51,532 bases of DNA from an uncultured Collinsella sp. (GTDB lineage: Bacteria > Actinomycetota > Coriobacteriia > Coriobacteriales > Coriobacteriaceae). Location: the NCBI GenBank assembly GCA_900544645.1, contig UQWG01000009.1:1-51532 (forward strand). Reading direction: 5' to 3'. Under the pieces are notes generated by a model, which worked only from the letters and a program-made list of their open reading frames with translations, did no database searches and was not told the DNA's origin. Position 1 is the stretch's first letter. Each line of letters starts with the position of its first letter. The position numbers and the translations under genes are program-made. This document shows positions 8,017 through 16,936 of the stretch, piece by piece.

Positions 8017-10020
8017 ATGTCGAAGCAAGCGGTCGTTGGAATCTTGGCGCATGTCGATGCCGGCAAGACCACGCTGGCCGAGGCCATGCTGTTTAACGCG
8101 GGTCGCATTCGCAAGCGCGGCCGCGTGGACGATGGCGATTCGCATCTGGACACGAACGCGATTGAGCGCGAGCGCGGTATTACGATCTTCTCGTCGCAGG
8201 CTGTGCTCGACCATGGCGATACTCACGTCATGCTCGTGGATGCACCAGGGCATGTTGATTTTTCAGCCGAGGCGGAGCGCACGCTGCGCGCACTCGACTA
8301 TGCGATTTTAGTTGTGGGCGCCAACGACGGCGTGCAGGGGCACACCGAAACCCTGTGGCGCCTGCTTGCGCGCTATGACATCCCGACGTTCATCTATATC
8401 AACAAAATCGATTTGGAGAATCCCGGCCGCGACGTTTTGCTGGCACAACTTGGGCAACGTCTTTCCGAGGGCTGCCTGGATGCCAGCGAACTGCTGGCGG
8501 GCGGCGCCGTTCAGGAGGACGCTGCTGCGTTGGACGAGGCGGCGCTCGAGGAGTTTTTTGAAGCGGGCGAGCTTTCTGTCGCAACGCTGTCGCGCATGGT
8601 TGCCGAGCGCAAGCTCTTCCCCTGCTTTGCCGGCTCGGCTCTCAAGGACCAAGGCGTGGACGAGCTGCTGGACGGCATATGCGCACTGATGCGTGAACAG
8701 GCATGGCTTCCGGAGTTTGCCGCGCGCGTCTATCGTGTCAGCCGCGGGGATCGCGGTGAGCGCTTGGCTTGGGTTAAGGTGACCGGCGGCACACTGCATG
8801 CCAAACAGGTGATTAATGGACGTTCCGGTGCCGAGGCATGGGAGCAGAAGGTCGATCAGGTACGCATCTATAACGGCGAGAAGTATGAGCTTGCCCAAGA
8901 AGTTGCTGCTGGCGGTATTTGTGCCGTGACGGGTCTTGTGCACGTTCGCCCGGGGGACGCCCTGGGCGCGGAGCCCGCGGGCGATGCGCCCGTCATCGCT
9001 CCGGTCCTCACCTATACGGTGCTTCCGGGCGAACACGATGTCCATGCGGTGTTCAAAGCATTGACTGAGTTGGCGGATGAAGATCCCATGCTCGGCGTAA
9101 GCTGGAATACGCATCTGGAGCAGATTCACCTGCAGCTGATGGGCGCTGTGCAACTCGAGGTCGTGCAGCGGGTGTTGGCTGATCGCTTTGGCCTTTCGGT
9201 TGCGTTTGAGTCTGGCGGCATTCTCTATAAGGAGACTATTTCGCAGCCGGTCGAGGGCGTGGGTCACTTTGAGCCACTGCGCCACTATGCCGAGGTGCAT
9301 CTGCGCTTGGAGCCGCTGCCAGCGGGTTCGGGCGTGCAGTTTGGCACCGTTACCTCGACCGACGAGCTCGATCTTAACTGGCAGCGTTTGGCACTCACCA
9401 ACGCCATGGAGCGCGATCACCTGGGCGTGCTGACCGGCTCTCCCATCACCGATGTGCGCATTACGCTCACGGGCGGCCGTGCGCATGCCAAACACACTGA
9501 GGGCGGCGATTTTCGCCAGGCCACGTACCGCGCGATTCGCCAGGGGCTCATGCAGGCGCGTGAGGCGGGTGCGGCGGTGCTGTTGGAGCCGTGGTACCAC
9601 TTTGAGCTCGAGGTGCCGGGGGAGTGCGTGGGTCGTTCGTTGTCGGATGCCACGCGTATGGGTGCCGAGTACGAGCCGCCGGAGATGACGGACGACCGCG
9701 CCAAGCTCATGGGCAGCGTGCCGGCATCCGAAGTGCAGGATTACGCGCTGGAGGTGGCTGCCTATACGAGTGGCCGCGGGCATCTGTACCTGGAGTTTGC
9801 CGGCTACGCGCCCTGTCATGATGCTGAGCGCGTAATTGAGGCGGCCGCCTATAAGCCCGAGGCCGATCTGCCCAATACGCCCGACTCGGTCTTCTGCTCT
9901 CATGGCGCCGGCTACACCGTCAAGTGGCACGACGTCCCCGCCGCGGCGCACGTAAAGGTCGATCCCGCCACCTTCCGCCCTTGGCGAGCAGCCGTTGCCG
10001 AATTCTTTGGCCACATGTGA
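8017..10020 (+). CDS. TetM/EF-G-like translation GTPase
   Basis: The start is the ATG at 8017 with AGAGGAGAG upstream, giving 667 residues. G motifs are AHVDAGKT (11-18), RGITI (53-57), DAPGH (75-79) and NKID (129-132), and all EF-G-like domains are present. It resembles ribosomal protection proteins more than EF-G. However, the domain IV loop that carries SPVSTPADFR in TetM reads HAKHTEGGDFR here, so tetracycline protection is doubtful. It may act as a ribosome-rescue or antibiotic-protection GTPase. The stop codon lies inside a palindromic repeat. An AAA ATPase gene follows. Confidence 0.82.
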   Translation: MSKQAVVGILAHVDAGKTTLAEAMLFNAGRIRKRGRVDDGDSHLDTNAIERERGITIFSSQAVLDHGDTHVMLVDAPGHVDFSAEAERTLRALDYAILVVGANDGVQGHTETLWRLLARYDIPTFIYINKIDLENPGRDVLLAQLGQRLSEGCLDASELLAGGAVQEDAAALDEAALEEFFEAGELSVATLSRMVAERKLFPCFAGSALKDQGVDELLDGICALMREQAWLPEFAARVYRVSRGDRGERLAWVKVTGGTLHAKQVINGRSGAEAWEQKVDQVRIYNGEKYELAQEVAAGGICAVTGLVHVRPGDALGAEPAGDAPVIAPVLTYTVLPGEHDVHAVFKALTELADEDPMLGVSWNTHLEQIHLQLMGAVQLEVVQRVLADRFGLSVAFESGGILYKETISQPVEGVGHFEPLRHYAEVHLRLEPLPAGSGVQFGTVTSTDELDLNWQRLALTNAMERDHLGVLTGSPITDVRITLTGGRAHAKHTEGGDFRQATYRAIRQGLMQAREAGAAVLLEPWYHFELEVPGECVGRSLSDATRMGAEYEPPEMTDDRAKLMGSVPASEVQDYALEVAAYTSGRGHLYLEFAGYAPCHDAERVIEAAAYKPEADLPNTPDSVFCSHGAGYTVKWHDVPAAAHVKVDPATFRPWRAAVAEFFGHM

Positions 10021-10045
10021 CAAAGGGATAGCTCCTTTGTCACAT
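10015..10045. repeat. Palindromic repeat family B, copy 1 (contains upstream stop codon)
   Basis: ATGTGACAAAGG (10015-10026) and CCTTTGTCACAT (10034-10045) are perfect 12-bp arms. The TGA of the upstream GTPase (10018-10020) is part of the left arm. Near-identical elements lie at 13742 and 14999. Confidence 0.85.
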
Positions 10046-10050
10046 GCTAT

Positions 10051-10087
10051 TGGTATAACTCGGTATAAGTTGGTATAACTATTACCA
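10051..10087. promoter_or_regulatory. Iterated GGTATAA elements upstream of AAA ATPase gene
   Basis: Three 10-bp tandem units (TGGTATAACT, CGGTATAAGT, TGGTATAACT; 10051-10080) are followed by ATTACCA, so TGGTA (10071-10075) and TACCA (10083-10087) also form a dyad. They lie 27-63 bases before the ATG at 10114. Phased 10-bp repeats suggest cooperative regulator binding. TATAAC could also serve as a -10 element. Confidence 0.45.
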
Positions 10088-10113
10088 GGGTTTGCCAATC
10101 CGAGGAGGCCGAC

Positions 10114-11232
10114 ATGAATCCAAATCCCTTTAAGCCCACTGCTGGCAAGCGGCCCCCGGTACTCATCGGCCGCGAGTCGGTCATCGAAGATTTTGAGGAA
10201 GGGCTCGATAACGGCGCTGGAGCGCCGGGCAGGCTCATGCTCATTACGGGAAACCGCGGCTGCGGCAAAACGGTTCTCCTGCGGGAGCTGCAACGTTTGG
10301 CTAGCGAGCGCGGATGGGCGGTTGTTTCCGATTCCGCTTCGCTTGGCTTATGCGACCGCTTGGCCGAGGCGCTTCGCTCGAATAAACCCGTTGTGACGTC
10401 AATGGAGTTCGGTCCGTCGTTTGGTCGGATGTCGGTTGAGGCGGCGCGAGCAAAAGGCGAGACGTTGCGAGGGCTGGTCAACGAGCGCCTCAAGAAGCTC
10501 GGGCCGGGAAAGGGCTTACTGTTTGCGATTGACGAGGCGCAATCGGCGTCTATCGAGGAACTGGCGGCTCTTGCCGTTCTCTATCAGCAAGTGCTTGGAG
10601 ATCAAGATGCCACGGGCTTGCCCGATAGCGACCAGTGCGGTCTTGCGCTGGTTTTTGCCGGCTTGCCCAGTATGGTTGATGACTTGCTCGAAGAGCCGAG
10701 CGTAACGTTTCTGCGCCGCGCCCAGCAGCGTACGCTGGGGGCGATTTCTTTGCCCAAAGTGCGCGATTCATATATCCAGACGGTCAAAGACGCTGGTCTT
10801 TACGTTGACGCGGAGACGGCGGACCTTGCGGCACACAAGAGCATGGGGCATCCCTATATGGTTCAGCTGGTGGGCTATTACATGTGGCGCTCTGCTGTCC
10901 GGCGTGGCTCGCAGGTCATTGAAGTGTGGGATGTCGAGGCAGGCCATACGGACGCCGTCTCCGAGTTCTACGAAGCGGTCGACGCGCCCCTGTATTACGG
11001 ACTGCGCAGCCCACAGCGCCTCTTTATCGAGGCCATGGCTGCTGACGAGGGTAAGCCGACGCGCATGGCGGACATCATTGAGCGTTGCGATCGCACCCAG
11101 AGCTGGGCGAGTAAATATCGTGCAAGCCTGATTCGCGAGCGCGTCATCGAGGCTGCCGGATACGGCCTCGTCCGGTTTACCGTGCCCATGCTGGGCGCGT
11201 ACATTCGCGATCGCATTTTATGGCACGAGTAG
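10114..11232 (+). CDS. AAA ATPase (AAA_16/ORC-like) with C-terminal winged helix
   Basis: This 372-residue protein has Walker A GNRGCGKT (46-53), Walker B LLFAIDEAQ (Asp140-Glu141) and a C-terminal winged-helix region (about 300-372). The segment FLRRAQQRTLG just after the sensor region is shared with the ATPase at 13780 (FLRRAQQYHLG), so the two are paralogues. This family of stand-alone ATPases often works as a regulator or defence-type switch, but no role is proven. An excellent ribosome site (CGAGGAGG) precedes the ATG. The UvrA-like gene follows directly and is probably translationally coupled. Confidence 0.8.
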   Translation: MNPNPFKPTAGKRPPVLIGRESVIEDFEEGLDNGAGAPGRLMLITGNRGCGKTVLLRELQRLASERGWAVVSDSASLGLCDRLAEALRSNKPVVTSMEFGPSFGRMSVEAARAKGETLRGLVNERLKKLGPGKGLLFAIDEAQSASIEELAALAVLYQQVLGDQDATGLPDSDQCGLALVFAGLPSMVDDLLEEPSVTFLRRAQQRTLGAISLPKVRDSYIQTVKDAGLYVDAETADLAAHKSMGHPYMVQLVGYYMWRSAVRRGSQVIEVWDVEAGHTDAVSEFYEAVDAPLYYGLRSPQRLFIEAMAADEGKPTRMADIIERCDRTQSWASKYRASLIRERVIEAAGYGLVRFTVPMLGAYIRDRILWHE

Positions 11233-11242
11233 GGTGATAAAG

Positions 11243-13738
11243 GTGACGGAACAGAAGATGAGCCCGCAGGCTATCGAGGTGCGTGGCGCGCGCGTCCATA
11301 ACCTTAAGGACATCGATATCGATATTCCGCTGGGAAAGCTCGTGGGCATTGCCGGCGTGTCGGGTTCGGGCAAGAGTTCGCTGGCGCTGGGGGTTCTTTA
11401 TGCCGAGGGATCGCGTCGTTACCTGGAGGCACTCAGCACCTATACCCGCCGTCGTCTGACGCAGGCCGAACACGCCCAGGTGGACGAGGTGCTGCACGTG
11501 CCGGCGGCGCTCGCATTGCATCAACGCCCCAGCGTGCCGGGCGTGCGCTCGACCTTTGGTACCATGACCGAGCTCAACAACAGCCTGCGTCTGCTCTTTA
11601 GCCGTTGCGCCCATCACGTGTGCCCGCACTGCGGGGCACGCGTGGAGCCGAGTCTTAACGTGGCCGCAGGCCTGTCGCTCACGTGTCCGACATGCGGCCG
11701 CGAGTTCTACGCGCCGAGTGCCGAGGATTTGGCTTTCAATAGCGGCGGTGCGTGTCCCACCTGCGGCGGCACCGGTGTCATGCGCGAGGTGGACGAAGCG
11801 AGCCTGGTGCCCGACGAGTCAAAGACCATCAACGAAGGCGCGGTGCTTCCCTGGGGCACGCTCATGTGGGATCTGATGAAGCAGGTGGCCGGCGAGATGG
11901 GCGTGCGCACTGACGTGCCGTTTAACCAGCTCTCGCCTCAAGAACGCGACATCGTGTTCCATGGTCCGGCGGTTAAGAAACACATTCTCTACGTTCCCAA
12001 AAACGGCGAGGGCGCTACGCCGCTCGATTTTACCTATTACAACGCCGTCTATACCGTCGAGAATGCGCTCGCCAAGGTTAAGGATGATAAGGGGCTTAAG
12101 CGCGTGGCGCGCTTTTTGCGCGAGGGCCCATGCCGCGATTGCGGCGGCACGCGTCTCTCCGAGGCGGCACGCCAGCCCCAGGTGCGCGGTATCAATCTGG
12201 CGCAGGCATCGGCCATGACGCTGGGTGAGGCGATTGAGTGGGTGCGCGGGGTGCCTACGTCCTTGCCGGCCGAGATGCAGCCCATGGCAGCGGATATCTG
12301 CGATTCGTTTTTGGGCGCGGCCCGTCGTCTGGTCGATCTGGGTCTCGATTATCTTTCGCTCGACCGCGCCGGCGCCACACTCTCCACGGGCGAACGCCAG
12401 CGCGTGCAGCTCGCCCGCGTGGTGCGCAACCGATCGACGGGCGTGCTCTATGTGCTGGACGAGCCCTCAATCGGCTTGCATCCTGCCAATGTCGACGGCC
12501 TGGTAGGCGTGATGCGCGATCTGGTGGATGACGGCAACACCGTGGTTGTTGTCGACCACGATACGCGCGTACTGGCGGAAGCCGACTATCTGGTCGAGAT
12601 GGGTCCCGTTGCCGGAGCAGGCGGCGGTAATGTGATTGCCGCGGGCACGGTGGACGAGGTCGAACAATCGCAGGGCAGCCGCATCGCCCCGTTTTTGCGC
12701 GCCGAGCCCAAGCGCTTGCGTCCGCAGGTGACTGACGAGGAAATGTTCGACCAGGGGCATATCCGCATGGCTACCGATGCCATCCATACCGTCAAGCCGC
12801 TCGAAGTCGATATCCCACGCGGCCGCCTTGTCGCGGTGACGGGCGTTTCGGGTTCGGGCAAGACGACGTTGGTGCTCGAGACGCTCATTCCGGCACTTAA
12901 GGCGCAGGCAGCTGGCGAGCGCCTGCCGGGGCACGTGCGTTGGATCGATGCCGAGGGTATCGTACGCGCCAACCTGATTGACGCTACGCCCATCGGTGCC
13001 AATGTGCGCTCGACGGTAGCGACCTATGCTGACATCCATGACGAGCTGCGTCGCGCCTTCGCCCGTACGCCCGAAGCCAAGGCAGCCGGCTACAAGGCGG
13101 GCGCCTTTAGCTACAACACCGGCGCCTTGCGCTGCCCTACGTGCGATGGCACGGGCTCGATATCGCTCGACGTGCAGTTTTTGCCCGATGTCGAGATCGT
13201 CTGCCCGGCATGTCGCGGCTCGCGTTATGCAGACGCGGCTTCGCAAATTCACCGCGAGGGCAAGGACGGGAGCCTGCTTACGTTGCCGCAGCTCATGGAT
13301 ATGAGTGTGGACGAGGCTCTCGACGCCACGGTGGGGCTCAAGAAAGTTCAGACGCGCTTGCAGACCTTGCATGACCTGGGCCTGGGCTATCTCACACTTG
13401 GCGAGCCCACGCCGGCGCTCTCGGGCGGCGAGGCACAGCGTCTTAAGCTTGCGAGCGAGATGGGCCGCGTGCAGGACGATGCCGTATTCGTATTCGACGA
13501 GCCCACGATCGGCCTGCATCCGCTCGATGTTCAGGTGTTGCTGAGTGTGTTCGACGGCCTTGTTGCCAAGGGCGCTACGGTTATCGTGATCGAACACGAT
13601 CTCGACCTTATCCGTAACGCCGATTACGTGATCGACATGGGCCCGGGCGGTGGCGACGCCGGCGGGCAAATCGTCTGCGCCGGCACGCCGGGCGACATCG
13701 TGGCCTGCTCCGCAAGCATTACCGGTCGCTACCTATAA
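11243..13738 (+). CDS. Short UvrA-like tandem ABC ATPase (class II)
   Basis: The GTG at 11243 has AGGG 8 bases upstream, giving 831 residues. An in-frame GTG at 11234 overlaps that ribosome site. Two ABC cassettes are present: Walker A GVSGSGKS (38-45) with signature LSTGERQRVQLA, and GVSGSGKT with LSGGEAQRLKLASE. Zinc modules CPHC...CPTC and CPTCDGTG are also visible. Canonical UvrA is about 940 residues. The shorter form fits class II UvrA/DrrC proteins, which are linked to antibiotic resistance or an accessory repair role. It does not replace the main UvrA with confidence. Confidence 0.82.
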   Translation: MTEQKMSPQAIEVRGARVHNLKDIDIDIPLGKLVGIAGVSGSGKSSLALGVLYAEGSRRYLEALSTYTRRRLTQAEHAQVDEVLHVPAALALHQRPSVPGVRSTFGTMTELNNSLRLLFSRCAHHVCPHCGARVEPSLNVAAGLSLTCPTCGREFYAPSAEDLAFNSGGACPTCGGTGVMREVDEASLVPDESKTINEGAVLPWGTLMWDLMKQVAGEMGVRTDVPFNQLSPQERDIVFHGPAVKKHILYVPKNGEGATPLDFTYYNAVYTVENALAKVKDDKGLKRVARFLREGPCRDCGGTRLSEAARQPQVRGINLAQASAMTLGEAIEWVRGVPTSLPAEMQPMAADICDSFLGAARRLVDLGLDYLSLDRAGATLSTGERQRVQLARVVRNRSTGVLYVLDEPSIGLHPANVDGLVGVMRDLVDDGNTVVVVDHDTRVLAEADYLVEMGPVAGAGGGNVIAAGTVDEVEQSQGSRIAPFLRAEPKRLRPQVTDEEMFDQGHIRMATDAIHTVKPLEVDIPRGRLVAVTGVSGSGKTTLVLETLIPALKAQAAGERLPGHVRWIDAEGIVRANLIDATPIGANVRSTVATYADIHDELRRAFARTPEAKAAGYKAGAFSYNTGALRCPTCDGTGSISLDVQFLPDVEIVCPACRGSRYADAASQIHREGKDGSLLTLPQLMDMSVDEALDATVGLKKVQTRLQTLHDLGLGYLTLGEPTPALSGGEAQRLKLASEMGRVQDDAVFVFDEPTIGLHPLDVQVLLSVFDGLVAKGATVIVIEHDLDLIRNADYVIDMGPGGGDAGGQIVCAGTPGDIVACSASITGRYL

Positions 13739-13741
13739 CCG

Positions 13742-13774
13742 AATGTGACAAAGGGACTGTCCCTTTGTCACATT
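13742..13774. repeat. Palindromic repeat family B, copy 2 (perfect 33-bp palindrome)
   Basis: The 16-bp arms AATGTGACAAAGGGAC (13742-13757) and their exact complement (13759-13774) flank a single central T. It fills the gap between two convergent genes and ends 6 bases before the stop of the ATPase at 13780. It has no T-tract. Confidence 0.88.
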
Positions 13775-13779
13775 GACTT

Positions 13780-14880
13780 CTATTTCACGCATTGAGCGGC
13801 GAGATAATCGCGGAAGAATGGCAATTCAAAAGCGACGATTCCGCGCCCGCGTTCTCCAATGATGCCGGCATCTATCATGCGGCGTCGGTAGCGGGAGACC
13901 TGCTGCGGCGAACGCTTAAGGCGTTCGACAAGGTCAGCGGTGGTGGACTCTTCCTCGTCATCGAGCATGGCGATGAGGAATCGCTTGTCCTCTGCAGTGA
14001 GTTCCCGATAGGTTGCCGCGAGGATTCGGTCATCCATCTCGTCGCGTGCGATTTTGATTCCTAGGTCAAAGTCGCGTGACGAGATTTCCTTCGAATCGCT
14101 TGTGAGATCCCAGGCGCGGTAGCCTACGAGTTGCAATAGGAAGGGAAAACCAGAGATCGAGCGAACGGCTCTATCGATTCCCTCAGCATCTGCCAGGCGA
14201 TCGTTTTCCTGGATTGTGCGAATTAGGGCCTCGCGCACGTCATAGTCGGCAATGCGACCCAGATGATATTGTTGGGCGCGGCGAAGGAACGAGACCGTCT
14301 TGTGGTTCAGTAGCGTCGATACGTTGTTGGGAAGTCCCGCCATGAGCAGAGCGACGCGTTTCCCATCGGTCACAAAGTGCTGATACGTCGCTGCGAGCTG
14401 AATCATCTCGTCGAGTGTCGGGTCCACCTCGTCAACCGTGACGAGCAGACCGGTGCCCGCCTCGTTGAGCTGGTCGATGATGTCGCTCATGCGATAGCGC
14501 CAGGTTGAGGCATCGTGAACGCGATTGACCTCGATGCTGCCGAGTGGTGCAATTCCGAGACTGGTGACTTCGAAGTTGTTAGGCGGGTCGATGAGATGGC
14601 CTGCAGCGCGTTTCGCCCCGAACTCGATTTCCTCAAGCATTCCCGGGAGCGCGGTCGTCTTTACGGCTATCCAGCCGTGGGATTCCGCCCTTGTCGCGAG
14701 CGACGACATGAGAGCGGTTTTGCCGGTTCCACGCGCGCCTGAGAAGATCGAGGTCAATTCTGGGCGCCTGCGCTGGCTCAAGAAGGCACGGTCCAAATCC
14801 CGAATAATCTGTTGTCTGCCAGCGAGATGGGCAGGAACCTCGCCAAAGCTAGGGGTAAACGGGTTCTCGAGATATTCCAC
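13780..14880 (-). CDS. AAA ATPase (AAA_16/ORC-like), paralogue of 10114 gene
   Basis: The start is the GTG at 14878-14880, with AAGGAGAG upstream, giving 366 residues. Walker A is GARGTGKT (48-55) and Walker B is GLLVTVDEVD (Asp150-Glu151). The C-terminal winged helix includes TADLVERLKRSPQQVSRYRRRMIDAGII. Shared features with the 10114 ATPase are an early NPF motif, a GRE/GRQ motif near residue 21, and FLRRAQQ. The AT-rich stretch upstream (14905-14960) probably holds its promoter. The function is unknown. Confidence 0.8.
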   Translation of the reverse strand: MEYLENPFTPSFGEVPAHLAGRQQIIRDLDRAFLSQRRRPELTSIFSGARGTGKTALMSSLATRAESHGWIAVKTTALPGMLEEIEFGAKRAAGHLIDPPNNFEVTSLGIAPLGSIEVNRVHDASTWRYRMSDIIDQLNEAGTGLLVTVDEVDPTLDEMIQLAATYQHFVTDGKRVALLMAGLPNNVSTLLNHKTVSFLRRAQQYHLGRIADYDVREALIRTIQENDRLADAEGIDRAVRSISGFPFLLQLVGYRAWDLTSDSKEISSRDFDLGIKIARDEMDDRILAATYRELTAEDKRFLIAMLDDEEESTTADLVERLKRSPQQVSRYRRRMIDAGIIGERGRGIVAFELPFFRDYLAAQCVK

Positions 14881-14998
14881 AGGGCTCTCCTTTCACGCCA
14901 CCGTTTAACTTCATTTTATTTTAGTTAATTTTGATTAAAAGCGACGGCTCTTAATTTAGAGCATCAATTAGGCGTGTGTGTTATCGATGTGGTGCTTG

Positions 14999-15031
14999 AA
15001 TGTGACGAAGGGACAGTCCCGTTGTCACATT
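14999..15031. repeat. Palindromic repeat family B, copy 3 (contains trmL stop codon)
   Basis: The 16-bp arms (14999-15014 and 15016-15031) have two mismatches around a central A. The core GGGACAGTCCC is intact. The TGA stop of trmL, at 15025-15027 on the minus strand, lies in the right arm. Confidence 0.85.
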
Positions 15032-15624
15032 CCAGGAAAGCCTGTTTGGCGCAGAGCCTCGTAGAGGACGATGGCGGCGCTGTTGGAGAGGTTGAGCGCG
15101 CTGATGCGGTAGTCGTCCGGGTTGACGAAGTTGCCGCAGATATCCTGCTGAAGGATGGCCTCATGGCCGTCCTCGGTATGCCCCAGCGATTCCTCGTGGG
15201 CTTCCCAGACCTTGGCGTTATCGAGTGAGTCGCAATCGCGCAGCATTGGGATGCGCTCGCAGCGCTCGGGCGCCGCGGCAAGCAGTGGCTCGGGAATGCC
15301 TGAGCTCTCGCTGCCAAAGACCAAGTAGTCGCCATCTCGGTAGGTGCTCTGCGCATAGGTGCGGCGTGCCTTTTTGGTCAGCAGATGCAGGCGACCGTCG
15401 GCGGGGGAGAGACCGTTGCGCGCAAGGAAATCCTCCCAGCCGGCATAAGTCGTCACGTCCAAGTTTTGCCAGTAGCCCAGACCGGCGCGACGTACCGTCT
15501 TGTCATCGAGCGAAAAGCCCAGTGGCTCCACCAGATGCAGATGGGCACCGGTGACCACGCAGGTACGGCCTATATTGCCCGTATTGGCCGGAATCTCGGG
15601 TGCATACAGCACGATATTGAACAT
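15025..15624 (-). CDS. trmL: tRNA (cytidine(34)-2'-O)-methyltransferase (SPOUT)
   Basis: The start is the ATG at 15622-15624 (MFNIVLYAPEIPANTGNIGRTC), giving 199 residues. SPOUT trefoil motifs are NTGNIGRTC, VFGSESSGIP and ISALNLSNSAAIVLYEALRQ. TrmL methylates the wobble ribose of tRNA-Leu. It is longer than the roughly 155-residue E. coli protein because of an insert around residues 145-175 (HEESLGHTEDGHEAI). It lies downstream of the COG0523 gene but behind a strong terminator. Confidence 0.9.
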   Translation of the reverse strand: MFNIVLYAPEIPANTGNIGRTCVVTGAHLHLVEPLGFSLDDKTVRRAGLGYWQNLDVTTYAGWEDFLARNGLSPADGRLHLLTKKARRTYAQSTYRDGDYLVFGSESSGIPEPLLAAAPERCERIPMLRDCDSLDNAKVWEAHEESLGHTEDGHEAILQQDICGNFVNPDDYRISALNLSNSAAIVLYEALRQTGFPGM

Positions 15625-15647
15625 GAATCTCCTTGGCTCAGAACGAA

Positions 15648-15680
15648 AAACCACCACGAAGGGCACCTTCGTGGTGGTTT
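15648..15680 (-). terminator. Strong intrinsic terminator after COG0523 gene
   Basis: Perfect 15-bp arms (15648-15662 and 15666-15680) flank a 3-base loop. On the minus strand the stem is followed by TTTTTCG. It ends the transcript from the gene at 15720 and separates it from trmL. Confidence 0.9.
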
Positions 15681-15719
15681 GGCGGTTACGTAGGCGGAAA
15701 AATACCCGCTTCGATAAAC

Positions 15720-16850
15720 CTAGGCGCGGTGCCAGGCGGTCAGGCAGGCATCGAGGGAGGCGATGAGCGCATCCTTGTCCATGTGACGGCCGATAATGCA
15801 CAGGCTCGTCATGCGGTCGCCCGTCTCGTCGTCCCAAATTTGCATGATCTCGGGGTTCTCGTCGATGATCTTCTGCTTCTCGCCCTCGGGCGCCGAGTCG
15901 ACAAACAGGCCGTTCTCCATCAGGCGCATCTGGTGGCCGGCCTGCTCAAACATGTAGCACATGTCCGGATTGCTGGCCTGCCACAGCGGACCCTTGACGC
16001 GGATGACCTCGTCGGGCCACTCCTGCTCAACAAAATCGGTGAACTTCTGTAGGTCAAACGGCTTGCGGCGCGAGTACACAAAGGTCTCGATGTCGTACTC
16101 GAGCACCTCGGGGTCGTCGTGCTCCTCGGGATGCTCCATGGCCTCGATCCAAGCGGCGGAGTTGTAGGCGCGCATAAAGTCGAAGCGGTCGGTATCGAGC
16201 AGCTCCTCCATGGGGACCTCGCCGTTTTGGGCCTCGACAATCACAGCGTCTTTCTGCAGGCTGCGCACGATGGCCTTGAGCTCGGCGATCTGCTCAGGGC
16301 TCACGGTATCGGTCTTGTTGAGGATCAGCGTGGAGCAGAACTCGATCTGCTGGATGAGTAAGCTTTCGATGTCGTCCTCGTCGATATCCTCTGCCAGCAG
16401 GTCGCGGCCGCCGTTGAACTCGTCGTACATGCGGGCGCAGTCGACCACGGCCACGATGTTGTCGAGCGCGAGCTTGGGCTCGCCGCCCACCTTGGCCTCG
16501 TCGCAGAAGCTCGAGATGGTGTAGGCGATGGGGATAGGCTCGCAAATGCCCGAAGCCTCGATGATGATGTAGTCGAAGTTGCCCGAATCGGCGATGCCCT
16601 GCAGCTGGTTGGCAAGGTCGTCCGAAAGCGTGCAGCAGATGCAGCCGTTGGTGAGCGGGATGAGGTCGTCGGTCTCGGAAAGGCCGCCGTCGGCGATAAG
16701 GCTGGCGTCGACGTTGATCTCACCGATATCGTTGACGATCACGGCGGCGCGGATGCCGCCGTCGTTAGCGAGGATGTGGTTGAGCAGCGTGGTCTTGCCG
16801 GCACCGAGGTATCCGGTAAGCATGATGATCTTCACGGGTTTGTTGGGCAT
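15720..16850 (-). CDS. COG0523 (CobW/ZNG1-like) G3E GTPase metallochaperone
   Basis: The start is the ATG at 16848-16850, with AAAGGAGGG upstream, giving 376 residues. The in-frame ATG at 16871 would place that ribosome site inside the gene. Walker A is GYLGAGKT (13-20). The metal motif is GCICC (Cys70, Cys72, Cys73), and the base-recognition motif is NKTD. The C-terminal CobW domain has acidic stretches (EHPEEHDDPE). These GTPases deliver zinc or other metals to client enzymes. No Zur box was recognised upstream. Confidence 0.9.
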   Translation of the reverse strand: MPNKPVKIIMLTGYLGAGKTTLLNHILANDGGIRAAVIVNDIGEINVDASLIADGGLSETDDLIPLTNGCICCTLSDDLANQLQGIADSGNFDYIIIEASGICEPIPIAYTISSFCDEAKVGGEPKLALDNIVAVVDCARMYDEFNGGRDLLAEDIDEDDIESLLIQQIEFCSTLILNKTDTVSPEQIAELKAIVRSLQKDAVIVEAQNGEVPMEELLDTDRFDFMRAYNSAAWIEAMEHPEEHDDPEVLEYDIETFVYSRRKPFDLQKFTDFVEQEWPDEVIRVKGPLWQASNPDMCYMFEQAGHQMRLMENGLFVDSAPEGEKQKIIDENPEIMQIWDDETGDRMTSLCIIGRHMDKDALIASLDACLTAWHRA

Positions 16851-16936
16851 GTGCCCTCCTTTGTTAGACATGGCTTACAGTTAAATCTTATGCCAAACGC
16901 CTGCTCTTATACCCACGCGCCGGCAAATAACACAGG

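Noticed and set aside
8017..10020. Calling the GTPase a tetracycline resistance gene
   Set aside because: The domain IV loop lacks the SPVSTPADFR sequence of TetM, so resistance is not supported.
8308..10293. Open frame of 661 codons on the minus strand
   Set aside because: It is the mirror of the TetM-like gene in GC-rich DNA, has no ribosome site and no recognisable motif.
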